NCBI GenBank assembly: GCA_030433215.1
Contig: JAUIMC010000001.1
Location: forward strand, 310,001-374,000
Source: Alphaproteobacteria bacterium
GTDB lineage: Bacteria; Pseudomonadota; Alphaproteobacteria; Caulobacterales; Parvularculaceae
Length of the DNA stretch: 64,000 nt
Direction of reading: 5' to 3'
Part shown: positions 19,562 through 28,746 of the stretch, one piece after another
How the letters are laid out: each line of letters opens with the position of its first letter
Numbering within the stretch: the stretch's first letter is position 1
The notes under the pieces: generated by a model
What the model was told of the DNA's origin: nothing
Databases searched by the model: none
What the model saw: the letters and a program-made list of their open reading frames with translations, nothing else
Made by a program: the position numbers and the translations under genes

Positions 19562-20541
19562 TTTGCCTCGCTCCCTTCCCCTTTGATCTTCAGGAACTGC
19601 CGGATATTGGCGAGGATAGAGGAGGCGTCCTTTCCCGTCACGGCCCGCTTGCCCGCATGGAAGAGCGAGCCCGAGAGCCAGCCGAGATCGGCGAAGAACG
19701 CATAGACGGGCCCGTGATTGGCGCGGAAATAATGCCCGCGCGAGCGGAACCAGTAGGGCGGCGAGACCTGGTCCTTGGTTTTGCCGTCGGTGACGCCGCT
19801 CGACTGGCCCACAAGGTGAACCGCACGCGCGTCATGGACGTACCAGGTTTCCCAGCCCGCGCGTTTGGCGCGCAGCATGAAATCGGTTTCCTCGTAATAG
19901 AGGAAATAGGCTTCGTCGAAGAGGCCGATATCTGCGAAGACCTCGCGGCGGATCAGCGCCGCGGCGCCGCAGACCCACTCCGTCTCATAGGTTTCGTCCC
20001 GCTGCGGCGGCGCAATGATCTGCTTGCGGAAGAGTTTGTAGAAAAGCCCGGTCTGCGAGGTGTTGGCGAACTCACCGAGCGCGGTGAAATAACGGAAGGC
20101 GGAAACCTGCGGCGCGCCGTCCTCGCCTTCGAGTTTTGCGCCGGCGATCCCCGCTTTCGGATGCGCGGCCATGAACTCCACAAGCCGGTTCAGCATGCCG
20201 GGGCGGGGGAAGGCGTCGGGGTTTAACAGAAACACATAGTCGGGCGGCGTTTCGGCGCCGAGAAGCTCGCGCAGGGCGATATTGTTGCCTTTCGCAAAGC
20301 CCCAGTTTTCCTCTTCCGCCATCAGGCGGACCTTGCCGCCGAGGTTTTCGGCTTCGATGAACGCCGCAAGCTTTCCCGCGTCGGGGCCGGGCGAGGCGTT
20401 GTCGACAATGGTGATCGTCGAGCCCGGAAACGCGTCCTGCTCGGCGAGCATCGCCGAAAGGTTGGCGATGATGAGATCGGCGGCCTTGTAATTGACGATG
20501 ATGGTCGCAATGCGAGGGGCGGGGCGGGGATTGGCGCTCAT
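19558..20541 (-). CDS. Family 2 glycosyltransferase (rhamnosyltransferase-like)
   Basis: The 327-aa protein begins with the GT-A core ([20 protein letters not shown], then [11 protein letters not shown]). It has [14 protein letters not shown], the LLNPDAFP motif carrying the metal-binding aspartate, and [13 protein letters not shown] and [17 protein letters not shown], as in GT2 WbbL-like rhamnosyltransferases. It is cytoplasmic, acting at the membrane in polysaccharide assembly. ATG 20541 overlaps the stop of the upstream gene by 4 bp; a longer in-frame reading to 20892 would lie within that gene. Confidence 0.9.
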   Translation of the reverse strand: MSANPRPAPRIATIIVNYKAADLIIANLSAMLAEQDAFPGSTITIVDNASPGPDAGKLAAFIEAENLGGKVRLMAEEENWGFAKGNNIALRELLGAETPPDYVFLLNPDAFPRPGMLNRLVEFMAAHPKAGIAGAKLEGEDGAPQVSAFRYFTALGEFANTSQTGLFYKLFRKQIIAPPQRDETYETEWVCGAAALIRREVFADIGLFDEAYFLYYEETDFMLRAKRAGWETWYVHDARAVHLVGQSSGVTDGKTKDQVSPPYWFRSRGHYFRANHGPVYAFFADLGWLSGSLFHAGKRAVTGKDASSILANIRQFLKIKGEGSEAK

Positions 20542-21542
20542 GATTTGTACTCGATCAATTGCGCTTTGGCGCCGGTCATGCGGTTCAGGTGATATTTCAG
20601 AACGCCTTGCGCCTCGGCGAACTTGCCGAGGGTGAGGAGCGCCGCGTCCGCCCAGTCGAACGGCGCGCCGCCTTTCTTCAGGGCGATGCGCGCGATCTGC
20701 GCGGGATATAGGAGGAGCAGGGCGAGCGCGGCGGGATGAATGAGGAGCGCCGCCAGCACAGCGAGCGGGGCGATTGCGGCCCATAAAAGCGCGCGTTTGG
20801 TTTCCGCCGCCCAGATGCGTTTGTCGGAGTCTTTGTGGCGGGCAGAGACCTCTGCATAGGCGTGGCCGGCGCGCACGGCGCGTTTCCACCATTGCGAAAG
20901 TTTCGTGATGGCGGCGTCATGCCGGGTCATCTCTTCGTCGAGGCGCATGATGCGCCAGCCCTTTTCGCGAAGCCGCAAACACAGCTCCGGTTCTTCTCCG
21001 GCGATCAGCGATCCGTCGAACCCCTGCACGGCCTTGAAGGCGCAAACGCGCATCAGCGCGTCGCCGCCGCAGGCCTCAGCCTCGCCCACCGGCGTCGCCC
21101 ATTCCCGGTCGCATTGCCGGTTGAACAGGCTGGCCTCGGGAAATTTTTCCCGGCGGCGTCCGCAGGCGACAGCGTAGTCTTGATTGGCGCTCAAAAAGGC
21201 GGCGGCCTTGCCGATCCAGCCCGGCGCCAGCGCGCAGTCGCCGTCGACGAACTGGACGTAATCGGGCGCGGCGATGTCCGTCAGCCGTGCGAAGCCGGCA
21301 TTGCGCGCGCGGGCCGCGGTGAAGGGCAGGCTCATGTCGAGCGCGACCACGTCCGCGCCTGCCGCGCGGGCCGCCTCGACGCTGGCGTCGGTTGAGCCGG
21401 AATCGACATAGACGACCGCATGGCCGGGGCCGGTCGAGGCGAGACAGGCGACCAGCCGCTCCCCTTCGTTCCGGCCGATGATCACGACCCCGATTCCGGG
21501 GGCCTTGTCTGATGCGCCGTTCATGTCTGCGTGTTCGCTCAT
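20538..21542 (-). CDS. Family 2 glycosyltransferase with C-terminal membrane segments
   Basis: The 334-aa protein starts with a GT2 core (IGVVIIGRNEGERLVACLAS, VVYVDSGSTDASVE), then ARARNAGFA, VQFVDGDCALAPGW with the metal-binding DGD, and IAGEEPELCLRLREKGW. Two hydrophobic stretches near residues 245-285 (LLWAAIAPLAVLAALLIHPA) suggest a membrane anchor. It is first in a three-gene, 4-bp-overlapping operon (GT2, GT2, acetyltransferase). A perfect inverted repeat lies directly before the ATG and contains the likely Shine-Dalgarno, which points to control of translation. Confidence 0.9.
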   Translation of the reverse strand: MSEHADMNGASDKAPGIGVVIIGRNEGERLVACLASTGPGHAVVYVDSGSTDASVEAARAAGADVVALDMSLPFTAARARNAGFARLTDIAAPDYVQFVDGDCALAPGWIGKAAAFLSANQDYAVACGRRREKFPEASLFNRQCDREWATPVGEAEACGGDALMRVCAFKAVQGFDGSLIAGEEPELCLRLREKGWRIMRLDEEMTRHDAAITKLSQWWKRAVRAGHAYAEVSARHKDSDKRIWAAETKRALLWAAIAPLAVLAALLIHPAALALLLLYPAQIARIALKKGGAPFDWADAALLTLGKFAEAQGVLKYHLNRMTGAKAQLIEYKS

Positions 21543-21571
21543 TTTGCGTCCCGTTCATACAGGGACGCAAA
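21543..21571 (-). promoter_or_regulatory. Hairpin abutting the start codon of the glycosyltransferase operon
   Basis: On the minus strand, TTTGCGTCCC, a 9-nt loop and GGGACGCAAA form a perfect 10-bp stem that ends directly at the ATG (21542). The only Shine-Dalgarno-like sequence, GGGA, is inside the 3' arm. Folding in the mRNA would hide it. A DNA operator is the other reading. Confidence 0.6.
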
Positions 21572-21622
21572 GATCGTGCAAGAAGGGTTAAGCCCCGCCC
21601 GATCTAGCGGCTTGAAAGGCGT

Positions 21623-22117
21623 TCAGGCGCGGCGCCGTGCGCCGAAGGCGCCGCCCAGAAGCCAGAACAGGAAGGACATGCCGCCCCACAGCACCGCAAA
21701 GCCGCCGCCGCCATAGATGAGGCCGTCGATAGTGGCCGGGATGGCGGGTTTGAACTGTTCGTAGGCGGAGTTTGTGATTTCCGGCATCTGTTTGCGGGCG
21801 AGGATGAGGGGCCGGACGGTGTCGCTGGCGGCTTCGAGCTCGGCCATATGCGCCGTCAGGCGTTCATAGCGCTCCACCTGCGAGACATAGCCTTCGCACA
21901 GGGCGTCGAGCAGGCCGTCGGCGGCTTTGCATTCGATCAGCGCGCGTTCGCGGGTGTAGTCATAGCGCGCGATATTGGCGTCGAATTCCTCGACGGTGAC
22001 TTTTAGGGAATCGATCTGGCCTTGCAGGTTCTGCATATATTGCAGCGTGAAGCCCGGCCCCTGGCTGCCGATCACGGCGCCGGCGATGCCGAGCAAAAAA
22101 GCAAGAAAGCGTCCCAT
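21623..22117 (-). CDS. DUF2937 family membrane protein
   Basis: The 164-aa protein has a membrane helix at the N-terminus (FLAFLLGIAGAVIGSQGPGF) and another at the C-terminus (LIYGGGGFAVLWGGMSFLFW). Between them lies a helical, probably coiled-coil stretch (MQNLQGQIDSLKVTVEEFD). This layout and the GxxxGSQGP start fit DUF2937, a family of unknown function. A GAGGGGG stretch precedes the start. It stands alone between the glycosyltransferase operon and the PEP-CTERM-like gene. Confidence 0.75.
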   Translation of the reverse strand: MGRFLAFLLGIAGAVIGSQGPGFTLQYMQNLQGQIDSLKVTVEEFDANIARYDYTRERALIECKAADGLLDALCEGYVSQVERYERLTAHMAELEAASDTVRPLILARKQMPEITNSAYEQFKPAIPATIDGLIYGGGGFAVLWGGMSFLFWLLGGAFGARRRA

Positions 22118-22214
22118 CTGCGCGTCCCCCTCAACGAGCGATACCCCTGAGGCTGAGTTTGGCCGATCGGGCGGTCAAAATCCATAGCGTTAACGGGACG
22201 GCGCGCGGCGGCGC

Positions 22215-23000
22215 TCAGCGCTTGCGGCGGGTCATCGCGGCAAGCCCGCCAAGACCGGCGAGCATCAGCGGCAGGGCCGGGGGCACAGGCGTCACCAGCA
22301 CCGGCGGCTCCGTGCCGGGCGGCCCCGACGGAGGCCCCGAAGGGGGCCCCAGGGGCGGTCCGGAAGGCGGCCCTGAAGGGGGGCCGGACATAGGCGGGCC
22401 GAATGGCGGCGGCGCGCCCGGCCCAGGGGCGCCTGGAATCAGGAAGCCGGGCACGTTCCCGCCGGGCGGGACTGCGCCGGGGGCCCAGGGCGCGCCGCCG
22501 ACCGGCGTCAGGTCCGGGGCGAGGGCAAGGCTCAAGGGATCGCCGGGATAAGCGTTTTCGCCCCCGGCGGGGCCGATCGCGTCATCGCCGCCCGCAAGGG
22601 CGCGCAGCACCGCTTGTTGCAGGGGGCCGTCTTCTGTGCGGCGGGCTCGCGGCCCGCGAGGGCCAGGCGTTTCCGCCACGGCGACCTGCCGGGCTGCGGC
22701 CGGCGCGCCTTCCCCTTCGCCATCGCCGCCATAAGGCCGGCAATAGACTTCCGAGAGGCCGTGACGGGTGATGGCGGGATCTGTCCTGCTACAGGCTGCG
22801 CCGGCTTTCAGCGCCTGGACAAGACTTTCATAATCGGGCTCGCCGTCCGTCCCGTATAGGGACGCGTTAACCATGGCGCTGGCCTCGCTGGCGCCCCGAT
22901 CCTTGCCGGCGAAATAGGCAAGGGGCGCACAAACGCTTGTTATCAAGGCGAAATATATGATCAGCGCTAGCGCGCCGCGGGTTGAAAGGCGGCCTTCCAT
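22215..23000 (-). CDS. Proline/glycine-rich protein with PEP-CTERM (VPLPA-like) sorting tail
   Basis: The 261-aa protein has an N-terminal membrane or signal segment (GALALIIYFALITSVCAPLA). A short domain with two cysteines follows, and then a collagen-like stretch of repeated GPP and SGPP units (residues ~205-230). The last residues, VTPVPPALPLMLAGLGGLAA followed by MTRRKR, form a short motif, a hydrophobic helix and a basic end, the layout of PEP-CTERM/VPLPA-CTERM exosortase signals. It is probably exported and anchored or sorted at the envelope. ATG 23000 was chosen for the signal segment. A hairpin masks the GGAG before it. Confidence 0.75.
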   Translation of the reverse strand: MEGRLSTRGALALIIYFALITSVCAPLAYFAGKDRGASEASAMVNASLYGTDGEPDYESLVQALKAGAACSRTDPAITRHGLSEVYCRPYGGDGEGEGAPAAARQVAVAETPGPRGPRARRTEDGPLQQAVLRALAGGDDAIGPAGGENAYPGDPLSLALAPDLTPVGGAPWAPGAVPPGGNVPGFLIPGAPGPGAPPPFGPPMSGPPSGPPSGPPLGPPSGPPSGPPGTEPPVLVTPVPPALPLMLAGLGGLAAMTRRKR

Positions 23001-23010
23001 GCCGGTTGAG

Positions 23011-23026
23011 CTCCAAAATATTGGAG
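23011..23026 (-). promoter_or_regulatory. Hairpin over the Shine-Dalgarno of the PEP-CTERM-like gene
   Basis: CTCCAA, loop AATA, TTGGAG is a perfect 6-bp inverted repeat. On the minus strand its 3' arm supplies the GGAG that lies 10 nt before ATG 23000. Pairing would therefore hide the ribosome binding site. Confidence 0.45.
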
Positions 23027-23131
23027 CGATCCATTCAAGTTTTAGGCCTTGTCTTAAGGTCTCGGTAAGCTGCGGGCCGCGGCCTGGGGCCCAAACGGCC
23101 TCATTATGGGGCTCAACTGCAAAGACGGGGG

Positions 23132-23160
23132 CTGACAAAAGCCCTTTTCGGGCCTATATA
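23132..23160 (+). promoter_or_regulatory. Promoter of the rimP-nusA-ylxR-infB operon
   Basis: CTGACA (23132-23137) and TATATA (23155-23160) are exactly 17 bp apart. This is the best sigma-70-like promoter in the window. Transcription would begin near 23167, leaving a leader of about 65 nt before rimP. Confidence 0.75.
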
Positions 23161-23190
23161 CGCGGTCAAACGCTATCGAGTTTTTGATAA

Positions 23191-23215
23191 GCGGGCCCCG
23201 CGGGGCCCGCTTTTT
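23191..23215 (+). terminator. Intrinsic terminator/attenuator in the rimP leader
   Basis: A perfect GC-only palindrome (23191-23210, arms GCGGGCCCC and GGGGCCCGC) is followed by TTTTT. It lies downstream of the predicted operon promoter and upstream of the rimP start, so it can stop transcription before the operon. In E. coli this operon is autoregulated by NusA through leader terminators; the same logic is inferred here. Confidence 0.75.
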
Positions 23216-23233
23216 CGTTCCAAAGGGCCCGTT

Positions 23234-23770
23234 TTGCTGCTTGAAGACCGTCTTGTCGCCCTCATTGAACCCGTCGCCAATGCTGCGGGCTTTGAGCTTG
23301 TGCGCGTGCGGATTACGGGCGGCCAGACGAAGACGCTTCAGGTGATGGCCGAACGGCCGGACCGCACGATGAGCGCTGAGGATTGCGCCAAGCTCTCCCG
23401 CGCGCTCTCGCCGACGCTCGACGAAGCCGACCCGATCGAGGGGAACTACAATCTCGAGGTTTCCTCGCCGGGCATCGACCGGCCGCTCGTCAAGCTGAAG
23501 GATTTCGACGACTGGCAGGGCTGGGCGGCGAAGCTCGAACTCAATCGCCTTGTCGAGGGGCGCAAACGCTTCAAGGGCGTTGTCGCGGGCGTCGATGAAG
23601 GCAAGGTCGCTTTCGACATCGAAGGCGAAGAAGACACGGCGCTGTTTCCATTGGAATGGATCGCCAGCGCCCAGCTCATCCTCACCGAAGAGCTGATCAG
23701 GGAAACGATGAAGGCGGAAAAAGAAGACCGCCAAACCACAGGAGAAGATGAGATGGAGACCTCTCAATGA
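23234..23770 (+). CDS. rimP: Ribosome maturation factor RimP
   Basis: RimP helps assemble the 30S subunit. The 178-aa protein contains GFELVRVRITGGQTKTLQVM and the conserved YNLEVSSPGIDRPL with a following C-terminal SH3-like domain. It lies first in rimP-nusA-ylxR-infB. The start is TTG 23234, 6 bp after AAGGG; family alignments begin near this point. Its stop overlaps the nusA ATG by 4 bp. Confidence 0.95.
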   Translation: MLLEDRLVALIEPVANAAGFELVRVRITGGQTKTLQVMAERPDRTMSAEDCAKLSRALSPTLDEADPIEGNYNLEVSSPGIDRPLVKLKDFDDWQGWAAKLELNRLVEGRKRFKGVVAGVDEGKVAFDIEGEEDTALFPLEWIASAQLILTEELIRETMKAEKEDRQTTGEDEMETSQ

Positions 23771-25383
23771 ACGCCGTCAGCGCCAACAAGCTGGAGCTCA
23801 TTCAGATCGCCGACGCGGTCGCGCGCGAAAAGTCCATCGACAAATCCCTCGTCATCGAGGCCATGGAAGACGCGCTGGCGCGCGCCGCACGCAGCCGCTA
23901 CGGCCACGAAACGCTGGTCAAGGCCGAGATCAATCCGAAGACCGGCGAGACCAAGCTGTGGCGCCTTCTCGAAGTCGTCGAAGAGCTTGAAAGCGATCAG
24001 ACCCAGATGACGCTGGAAGAGGCCCGTCACCGCAATCCGGAAGCGGAAGTCGGCGACTTCATGTCCGAGCCGCTGCCGCCGATCGATTTCGGCCGTCAGG
24101 CCGCCATGGGCGCGAAACAGGTGATCACGCAGAAAGTGCGCGAAGCCGAACGAGACCGTCAGTATGAAGACTTCAAGGACCGCATCGGCGAGATCATCAA
24201 CGGCATCATCAAGCGCGTCGAATACGGCCATGTGATCGTCGATCTCGGCAAAGCCGAAGCGATCATCCGCCGCGACCAGCAATTGCCGCGCGAGAATTAC
24301 CGTAATGGCGACCGCGTGCGCGCTTACATCATGGATGTGCGCCGCGAGACGCGGGGCCCGCAGATATTCCTGTCGCGCTCGCATCCGCAATTCATGGCCA
24401 AGCTCTTCGAACAGGAAGTGCCGGAAGTCTATGACGCCGTCATCGAGATCAAGGCCGTGGCCCGCGATCCGGGCAGCCGCGCCAAGATCGGCGTTTACTC
24501 CAAAGATCCGGGCATCGATCCCGTCGGCGCCTGCGTCGGCATGAGGGGCTCTCGCGTCCAGGCGGTGGTGAATGAACTCGGCGGCGAGAAGATCGACATC
24601 GTGCCCTGGAACGAGAACGACGCGACCTTCGTCGTCAACGCGCTCGCACCGGCCGAAGTCAGCAAGGTCGTGCTCGACGAGGATCTGAAGCGCATCGAGG
24701 TTGTTGTGCCGGACGAGCAATTGTCCCTCGCCATCGGCCGGCGCGGTCAGAATGTGCGTCTCGCTTCGCAGCTCACCGGCTACGAGATCGACATCATGAC
24801 CGAGGAAGAGGAAAGCGCGAAGCGCCAGGAGGAATTCCGCGAGCGCTCCGAGCTCTTCATGAACGGCCTCGATGTCGACGACATGATGGCCGGCCTGCTC
24901 GTTTCCGAGGGCTTCTCCAAGATCGAGGAGATCGCCTATGTGGAGATCGACGAGCTCATGGAAATCGACGGCCTCGACGAGGAGACCGCCGAAGAGCTTC
25001 AGGCCCGCGCCAAGGATTTCATCGAGGCGGAAAACAAGAAGCTCGACGAAAAGCGCAAGGAGCTTGGCGTTGAGGACGACCTTCTTGAAATGGACGGCCT
25101 CGATCTCAAAATGATCGTTACGCTTGGCGAAAACGACGTGAAATCGGTGGAAGACCTTGCGGGCTGCGCAACGGACGACCTCACCGGCTGGACCGAGCGC
25201 GTCGACGGCGAACGCAAGCACTATGACGGCATGCTTGAAGCCTACAAGATCGCGCCGGAAGACGCCGAGGATCTGATCATGCGCGCGCGCATCCAGGCCG
25301 GCTGGATCACGCAGGAAGATCTCGACGCCATGAAGGCGGCGGAAGAAGAAACAGAGGAGGCTGAGGCTGAAGCCAGCGCTTGA
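23767..25383 (+). CDS. nusA: Transcription termination/antitermination factor NusA
   Basis: NusA binds RNA polymerase and controls pausing, termination and antitermination. The 538-aa protein has the N-terminal RNAP-binding domain (about 1-125), an S1 domain (about 135-200, GDRVRAYIMDVRRETRGPQI), two KH domains (about 230-340, with VGMRGSRVQAVVNELGGEKI and IGRRGQNVRLASQLTGYEI) and two C-terminal helix-hairpin-helix repeats. It overlaps rimP (ATGA) and its last codons contain the ribosome binding site and the unusual CTG start of the ylxR-like gene. Confidence 0.97.
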   Translation: MNAVSANKLELIQIADAVAREKSIDKSLVIEAMEDALARAARSRYGHETLVKAEINPKTGETKLWRLLEVVEELESDQTQMTLEEARHRNPEAEVGDFMSEPLPPIDFGRQAAMGAKQVITQKVREAERDRQYEDFKDRIGEIINGIIKRVEYGHVIVDLGKAEAIIRRDQQLPRENYRNGDRVRAYIMDVRRETRGPQIFLSRSHPQFMAKLFEQEVPEVYDAVIEIKAVARDPGSRAKIGVYSKDPGIDPVGACVGMRGSRVQAVVNELGGEKIDIVPWNENDATFVVNALAPAEVSKVVLDEDLKRIEVVVPDEQLSLAIGRRGQNVRLASQLTGYEIDIMTEEEESAKRQEEFRERSELFMNGLDVDDMMAGLLVSEGFSKIEEIAYVEIDELMEIDGLDEETAEELQARAKDFIEAENKKLDEKRKELGVEDDLLEMDGLDLKMIVTLGENDVKSVEDLAGCATDDLTGWTERVDGERKHYDGMLEAYKIAPEDAEDLIMRARIQAGWITQEDLDAMKAAEEETEEAEAEASA

Positions 25384-25957
25384 CCGTAAGGCGCCGGCGC
25401 GGCGCTGCGTGGCGACCGGCGCCGAACTGACCCCGGAGACGGGGTTGCGGTTCGCGCTGTCGCCTGAGGGCGAGCTGGCGCCGGACTTTTCGGCGAAACT
25501 GCCGGGCCGCGGCGCCTGGCTGACGCCGGACCGGGCGCTGCTCGACGCGGCGCTCAAAAAAGGCGCCTTCGCGCGGTCTTTCAAGGCCGGGATTATCGCG
25601 CCGGCGGATCTCGCCGACCGGGTCGAAGCGGGGCTCGCCAAACAGGCCTTGTCGGCGCTGGGCCTTGCGATGCGCGCCGGCGATGCGGTGACGGGCTTTG
25701 AAAAGGTCCGGGCGCTGCTGACCGGCGGGTCCGCTGCGGCGCTTGTCAACGCCGCCGATGGCGGCGAGGACGGACGGCGAAAGCTCGCGAATGCAGCGGG
25801 CGAGGCGGCGGTGGTGGAGCTGTTCAGCGAGGCTGAGCTCGCCGCCGCGCTGGGCCGGGACGGACCGACGGTTCATGTCGGTCTGAAAGCCGGTCCGGCG
25901 GCGCAGCGTTTCCTCAAGGAGGCGCGGCGCCTGACGGGATTTAGAGGCGGCGCATAA
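25367..25957 (+). CDS. YlxR-like RNA-binding protein with C-terminal L7Ae-like domain, likely CTG start
   Basis: The protein carries the YlxR (DUF448) motif RRCVATGAEL followed by PDFSAKLPGRGAWL, then a second domain (ALSALGLAMRAGDAVTGFEKV) like ribosomal L7Ae-type proteins. The position between nusA and infB is classical. No ATG, GTG or TTG lies between the in-frame stop at 25331 and GTG 25409, and GTG 25409 would cut off the RRC of the conserved motif. CTG 25367 is exactly 6 bp after GAGGAGG (25354-25360) and gives a 196-aa protein starting MLKPALDRKAPARRC. It overlaps nusA by 17 bp. Confidence 0.8.
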   Translation: MKPALDRKAPARRCVATGAELTPETGLRFALSPEGELAPDFSAKLPGRGAWLTPDRALLDAALKKGAFARSFKAGIIAPADLADRVEAGLAKQALSALGLAMRAGDAVTGFEKVRALLTGGSAAALVNAADGGEDGRRKLANAAGEAAVVELFSEAELAAALGRDGPTVHVGLKAGPAAQRFLKEARRLTGFRGGA

Positions 25958-26098
25958 AGCCGCATGGAAACACGGGTTCGCTGTGGACCCCGGCCCCTCG
26001 GGGCTGTATGTCGAAGGCGGTTTTCGCGCGGGGAACGGGAAGGTTCCGCTGCGGAAGCCGAAAAAAGAGCGCCGCCTTGCGGCGCATTTGGAGATTGG

Positions 26099-28729
26099 AT
26101 GAGCGACGACGTCGAAACCGAAACCAGCAAACCGCGCCGGCCCCTGACTTTGCGCCGGACGGAAACGGGCGCCGTGAAGCAGAGCTTCAGCCACGGCCGC
26201 TCGAAGACGGTTGTTGTCGAAACGAAAAAGCGCCGCGTCCTGTCGCCAAAGAAGGAAGGCGCGGAAGCCAGGCAGCCTGAGGAAAAGGACGCGCCTGAGA
26301 AAAAGGCCGCCGAACCCAAGGCTAAAAAGCTCGCACCGGCGCCTGCGGCCAAATCCCGGGAAGCCGAGGATAAGGCCAAGAAGGGCGCTGTCCTCAGAAC
26401 CCTTTCCGACGACGAGAAACAGGCCCGCGCCGAAGCGCTCGCCAAATCCCGTAAGGAAAAGGCCGAGCGGGAAAAACGCGACGCCGCCGAACGCGCCGAA
26501 CGCGAGGCCCGGGAGGCCGAGGAGCGCACGCGCCTTGAAGCCGAGCGCAAGCGCCAGGCCGAGGAAGAAGAAAAGCGCGCCCGCGAGGCCGAAGAACGCC
26601 GCAAGGCCGAACAGGCCGCTCAGGAAGCGCTGGAAGAAGAAGAACGCGAGCGCAAAAAGCGCAACGCCGCCAAAACCGAGGCGCGCGCCAAGGGCCGCGA
26701 AGAAGAAGAGCAGAAGGCCGACGCCAGCAAAGCAGAAGCGGACAACCCGCTCGCCCAGCTTGGCGGCCGCATCAAGACCCGCCGAAAAGGCGCCGGCGGC
26801 GACGATCGCCGCGATGCGACCAAGGCCAAGGAAGCGCCGCGCCGGCGTTCCGGCAAACTCACCATCGCCAACGCCCTCGATGACGAGGAGCGTCAGCGTT
26901 CGCTCGCTTCGGTGAAGCGCGCCCGCGAGCGTGAAAAGCTGGCGCGCCAGCAGCGCGGCGGCGGCGACCGCGTCGTGCGCGACGTGATTATTCCTGAAAC
27001 CATTACCGTTCAGGAGCTTGCCGGGCGCATGTCCATGCGCGCCGTCGATCTCGTGAAAGAGTTGATGAAGCAGGGCCAGATGGTCACCGCGAACGCGACG
27101 CTCGACGCCGACACGGCGCAGCTCGTGGCGGAAGATCTCGGCCATTCGGTCAAGCGCGTGTCCGAAGCCGACGTTGAGGAAGGTCTCGGCGGCGGTCCGG
27201 ACAAGCCCGAAGACATGAAGCCGCGTCCCCCGGTCGTTACGATCATGGGTCACGTCGACCACGGCAAGACATCGCTGCTCGACGCCATGCGCCAGACCGA
27301 GGTCGTGGCGGGCGAAGCCGGCGGCATCACCCAGCATATCGGCGCCTATCAGGTCGATCTCGGCGAGAACCGCAAGATCACTTTCCTCGATACGCCGGGC
27401 CACGCCGCCTTCACGCAGATGCGCGCGCGCGGCGCCCAGGTGACGGACATCATCGTGCTCGTCGTCGCCGCGGACGATTCCATCATGCCGCAGACGGAAG
27501 AGGCGATCAGCCACGCCAAAGCCTCGGGCGTGCCGATCATTGTCGCCATCAACAAGGTCGACAAGCCGGACGCCGACCCGAACAAGGTCCGCACCGACCT
27601 TCTCCAGCACGAGATTCAGGTCGAAAGCATGGGCGGCGACGTTCAGGACGTCGAAGTCTCGGCGCTTAAGAAAATGAATCTCGACGGGTTGCAGGACGCG
27701 ATTCTCCTGCAATCGGAATTCCTGGAGCTGAAAGCCAATCCGAACCGCCCGGCGGAAGGCGCGGTGGTCGAGGCCCGTCTCGACAAGGGCCGCGGCGCCG
27801 TTGCAACCTTCCTCGTGGAGCGCGGCTCGCTGAAGCGCGGCGACATCCTCGTCGTCGGCGCCGAATGGGGCAAGGTCCGGGCCATGTATGACGACAAGGG
27901 CCAGGAAGTGAAAGAAGCCGGCCCTGCTTATCCGGTGGAGGTGCTCGGCCTCGACGGCGTGCCCGAGCCAGGCGACAAGTTCCATGTTGTCGACTCCGAA
28001 GCGCGCGCCCGCGAAGTGGCGCAGTTCCGCCAGCGCCAGCGCCGCGAAAAAGCCGCCGCGCAGACCTCGGGCACCTCGCTCGAGCAGATGATGGCGCAGC
28101 TTCAGGACGCGGAGATCAAGGAACTGCCGATCGTCATCAAGGGCGACGTGCAGGGCTCGATCGAGGCGATCGCCGGCTCGCTCGAAAAGATCAATACCGA
28201 CGAAGTGCGTGTGCGCATCCTGCATACGGGCGTCGGCGGCATTTCCGAAAGCGACGTCATTCTCGCCGCGGCCTCGTCCGCGCCTGTGATCGGCTTTAAT
28301 GTCCGCGCCAATAAACAGGCCCGCGACGAGGCCGAACGCAATGGCGTCGAGATCCGCTATTATTCGGTGATCTACAACCTCATCGACGACATCAAGGCGG
28401 CGCTCTCCGGCATGCTCGAACCGGAGCTTCGCGAGACCTTCCTCGGCAACGCGGAAATCCTCGAAGTCTTCAATATTTCCAAGCAGGGCAAGGTCGCCGG
28501 CTGCCGGGTCACCGAAGGCCAGGTGCGGCGCGGCGCAAAAGTCCGCCTCATTCGCGACAATGTCGTCATCCACGAAGGCGAGCTGTCGCAGCTCAAACGC
28601 TTCAAGGACGACGTCAACGAAGTGCCCGTCGGCCAGGAATGCGGCATGAGCTTCGCCAATTACGAAGACATGAAACAGGGCGACGTCATCGAATGCTTCT
28701 CCGTTGAGAAGGTGACGCGGACGCTCTAG
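26099..28729 (+). CDS. infB: Translation initiation factor IF-2
   Basis: IF-2 is the GTPase that brings fMet-tRNA to the 30S subunit. The 876-aa protein has a long, highly charged N-terminal part (about residues 50-260, rich in Ala, Glu, Lys and Arg, probably helical), the IF2_N-like domain (about 295-350) and the G domain with GHVDHGKTS near residue 384, DTPGHAAF and NKVDKP. Domains II, III and IV follow. The ATG at 26099 has GGAG 5 bp upstream. About 140 bp separate it from the ylxR-like gene. rbfA and truB, which usually follow infB, are absent. Confidence 0.97.
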   Translation: MSDDVETETSKPRRPLTLRRTETGAVKQSFSHGRSKTVVVETKKRRVLSPKKEGAEARQPEEKDAPEKKAAEPKAKKLAPAPAAKSREAEDKAKKGAVLRTLSDDEKQARAEALAKSRKEKAEREKRDAAERAEREAREAEERTRLEAERKRQAEEEEKRAREAEERRKAEQAAQEALEEEERERKKRNAAKTEARAKGREEEEQKADASKAEADNPLAQLGGRIKTRRKGAGGDDRRDATKAKEAPRRRSGKLTIANALDDEERQRSLASVKRAREREKLARQQRGGGDRVVRDVIIPETITVQELAGRMSMRAVDLVKELMKQGQMVTANATLDADTAQLVAEDLGHSVKRVSEADVEEGLGGGPDKPEDMKPRPPVVTIMGHVDHGKTSLLDAMRQTEVVAGEAGGITQHIGAYQVDLGENRKITFLDTPGHAAFTQMRARGAQVTDIIVLVVAADDSIMPQTEEAISHAKASGVPIIVAINKVDKPDADPNKVRTDLLQHEIQVESMGGDVQDVEVSALKKMNLDGLQDAILLQSEFLELKANPNRPAEGAVVEARLDKGRGAVATFLVERGSLKRGDILVVGAEWGKVRAMYDDKGQEVKEAGPAYPVEVLGLDGVPEPGDKFHVVDSEARAREVAQFRQRQRREKAAAQTSGTSLEQMMAQLQDAEIKELPIVIKGDVQGSIEAIAGSLEKINTDEVRVRILHTGVGGISESDVILAAASSAPVIGFNVRANKQARDEAERNGVEIRYYSVIYNLIDDIKAALSGMLEPELRETFLGNAEILEVFNISKQGKVAGCRVTEGQVRRGAKVRLIRDNVVIHEGELSQLKRFKDDVNEVPVGQECGMSFANYEDMKQGDVIECFSVEKVTRTL

Positions 28730-28746
28730 GCGCGGCGGGAGAGTAA

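Noticed and set aside
22290-22400. Tandem DNA repeat of GGCCCC-type units that could be a satellite or CRISPR-like array
   Set aside because: It encodes the GPP repeats of the PEP-CTERM-like protein; units are irregular and have no spacers.
25307-28573. A very long open frame on the minus strand opposite infB and ylxR
   Set aside because: It lies antisense to well-conserved genes, has the composition expected from GC-rich codon bias in the opposite frame, and no recognisable domain.
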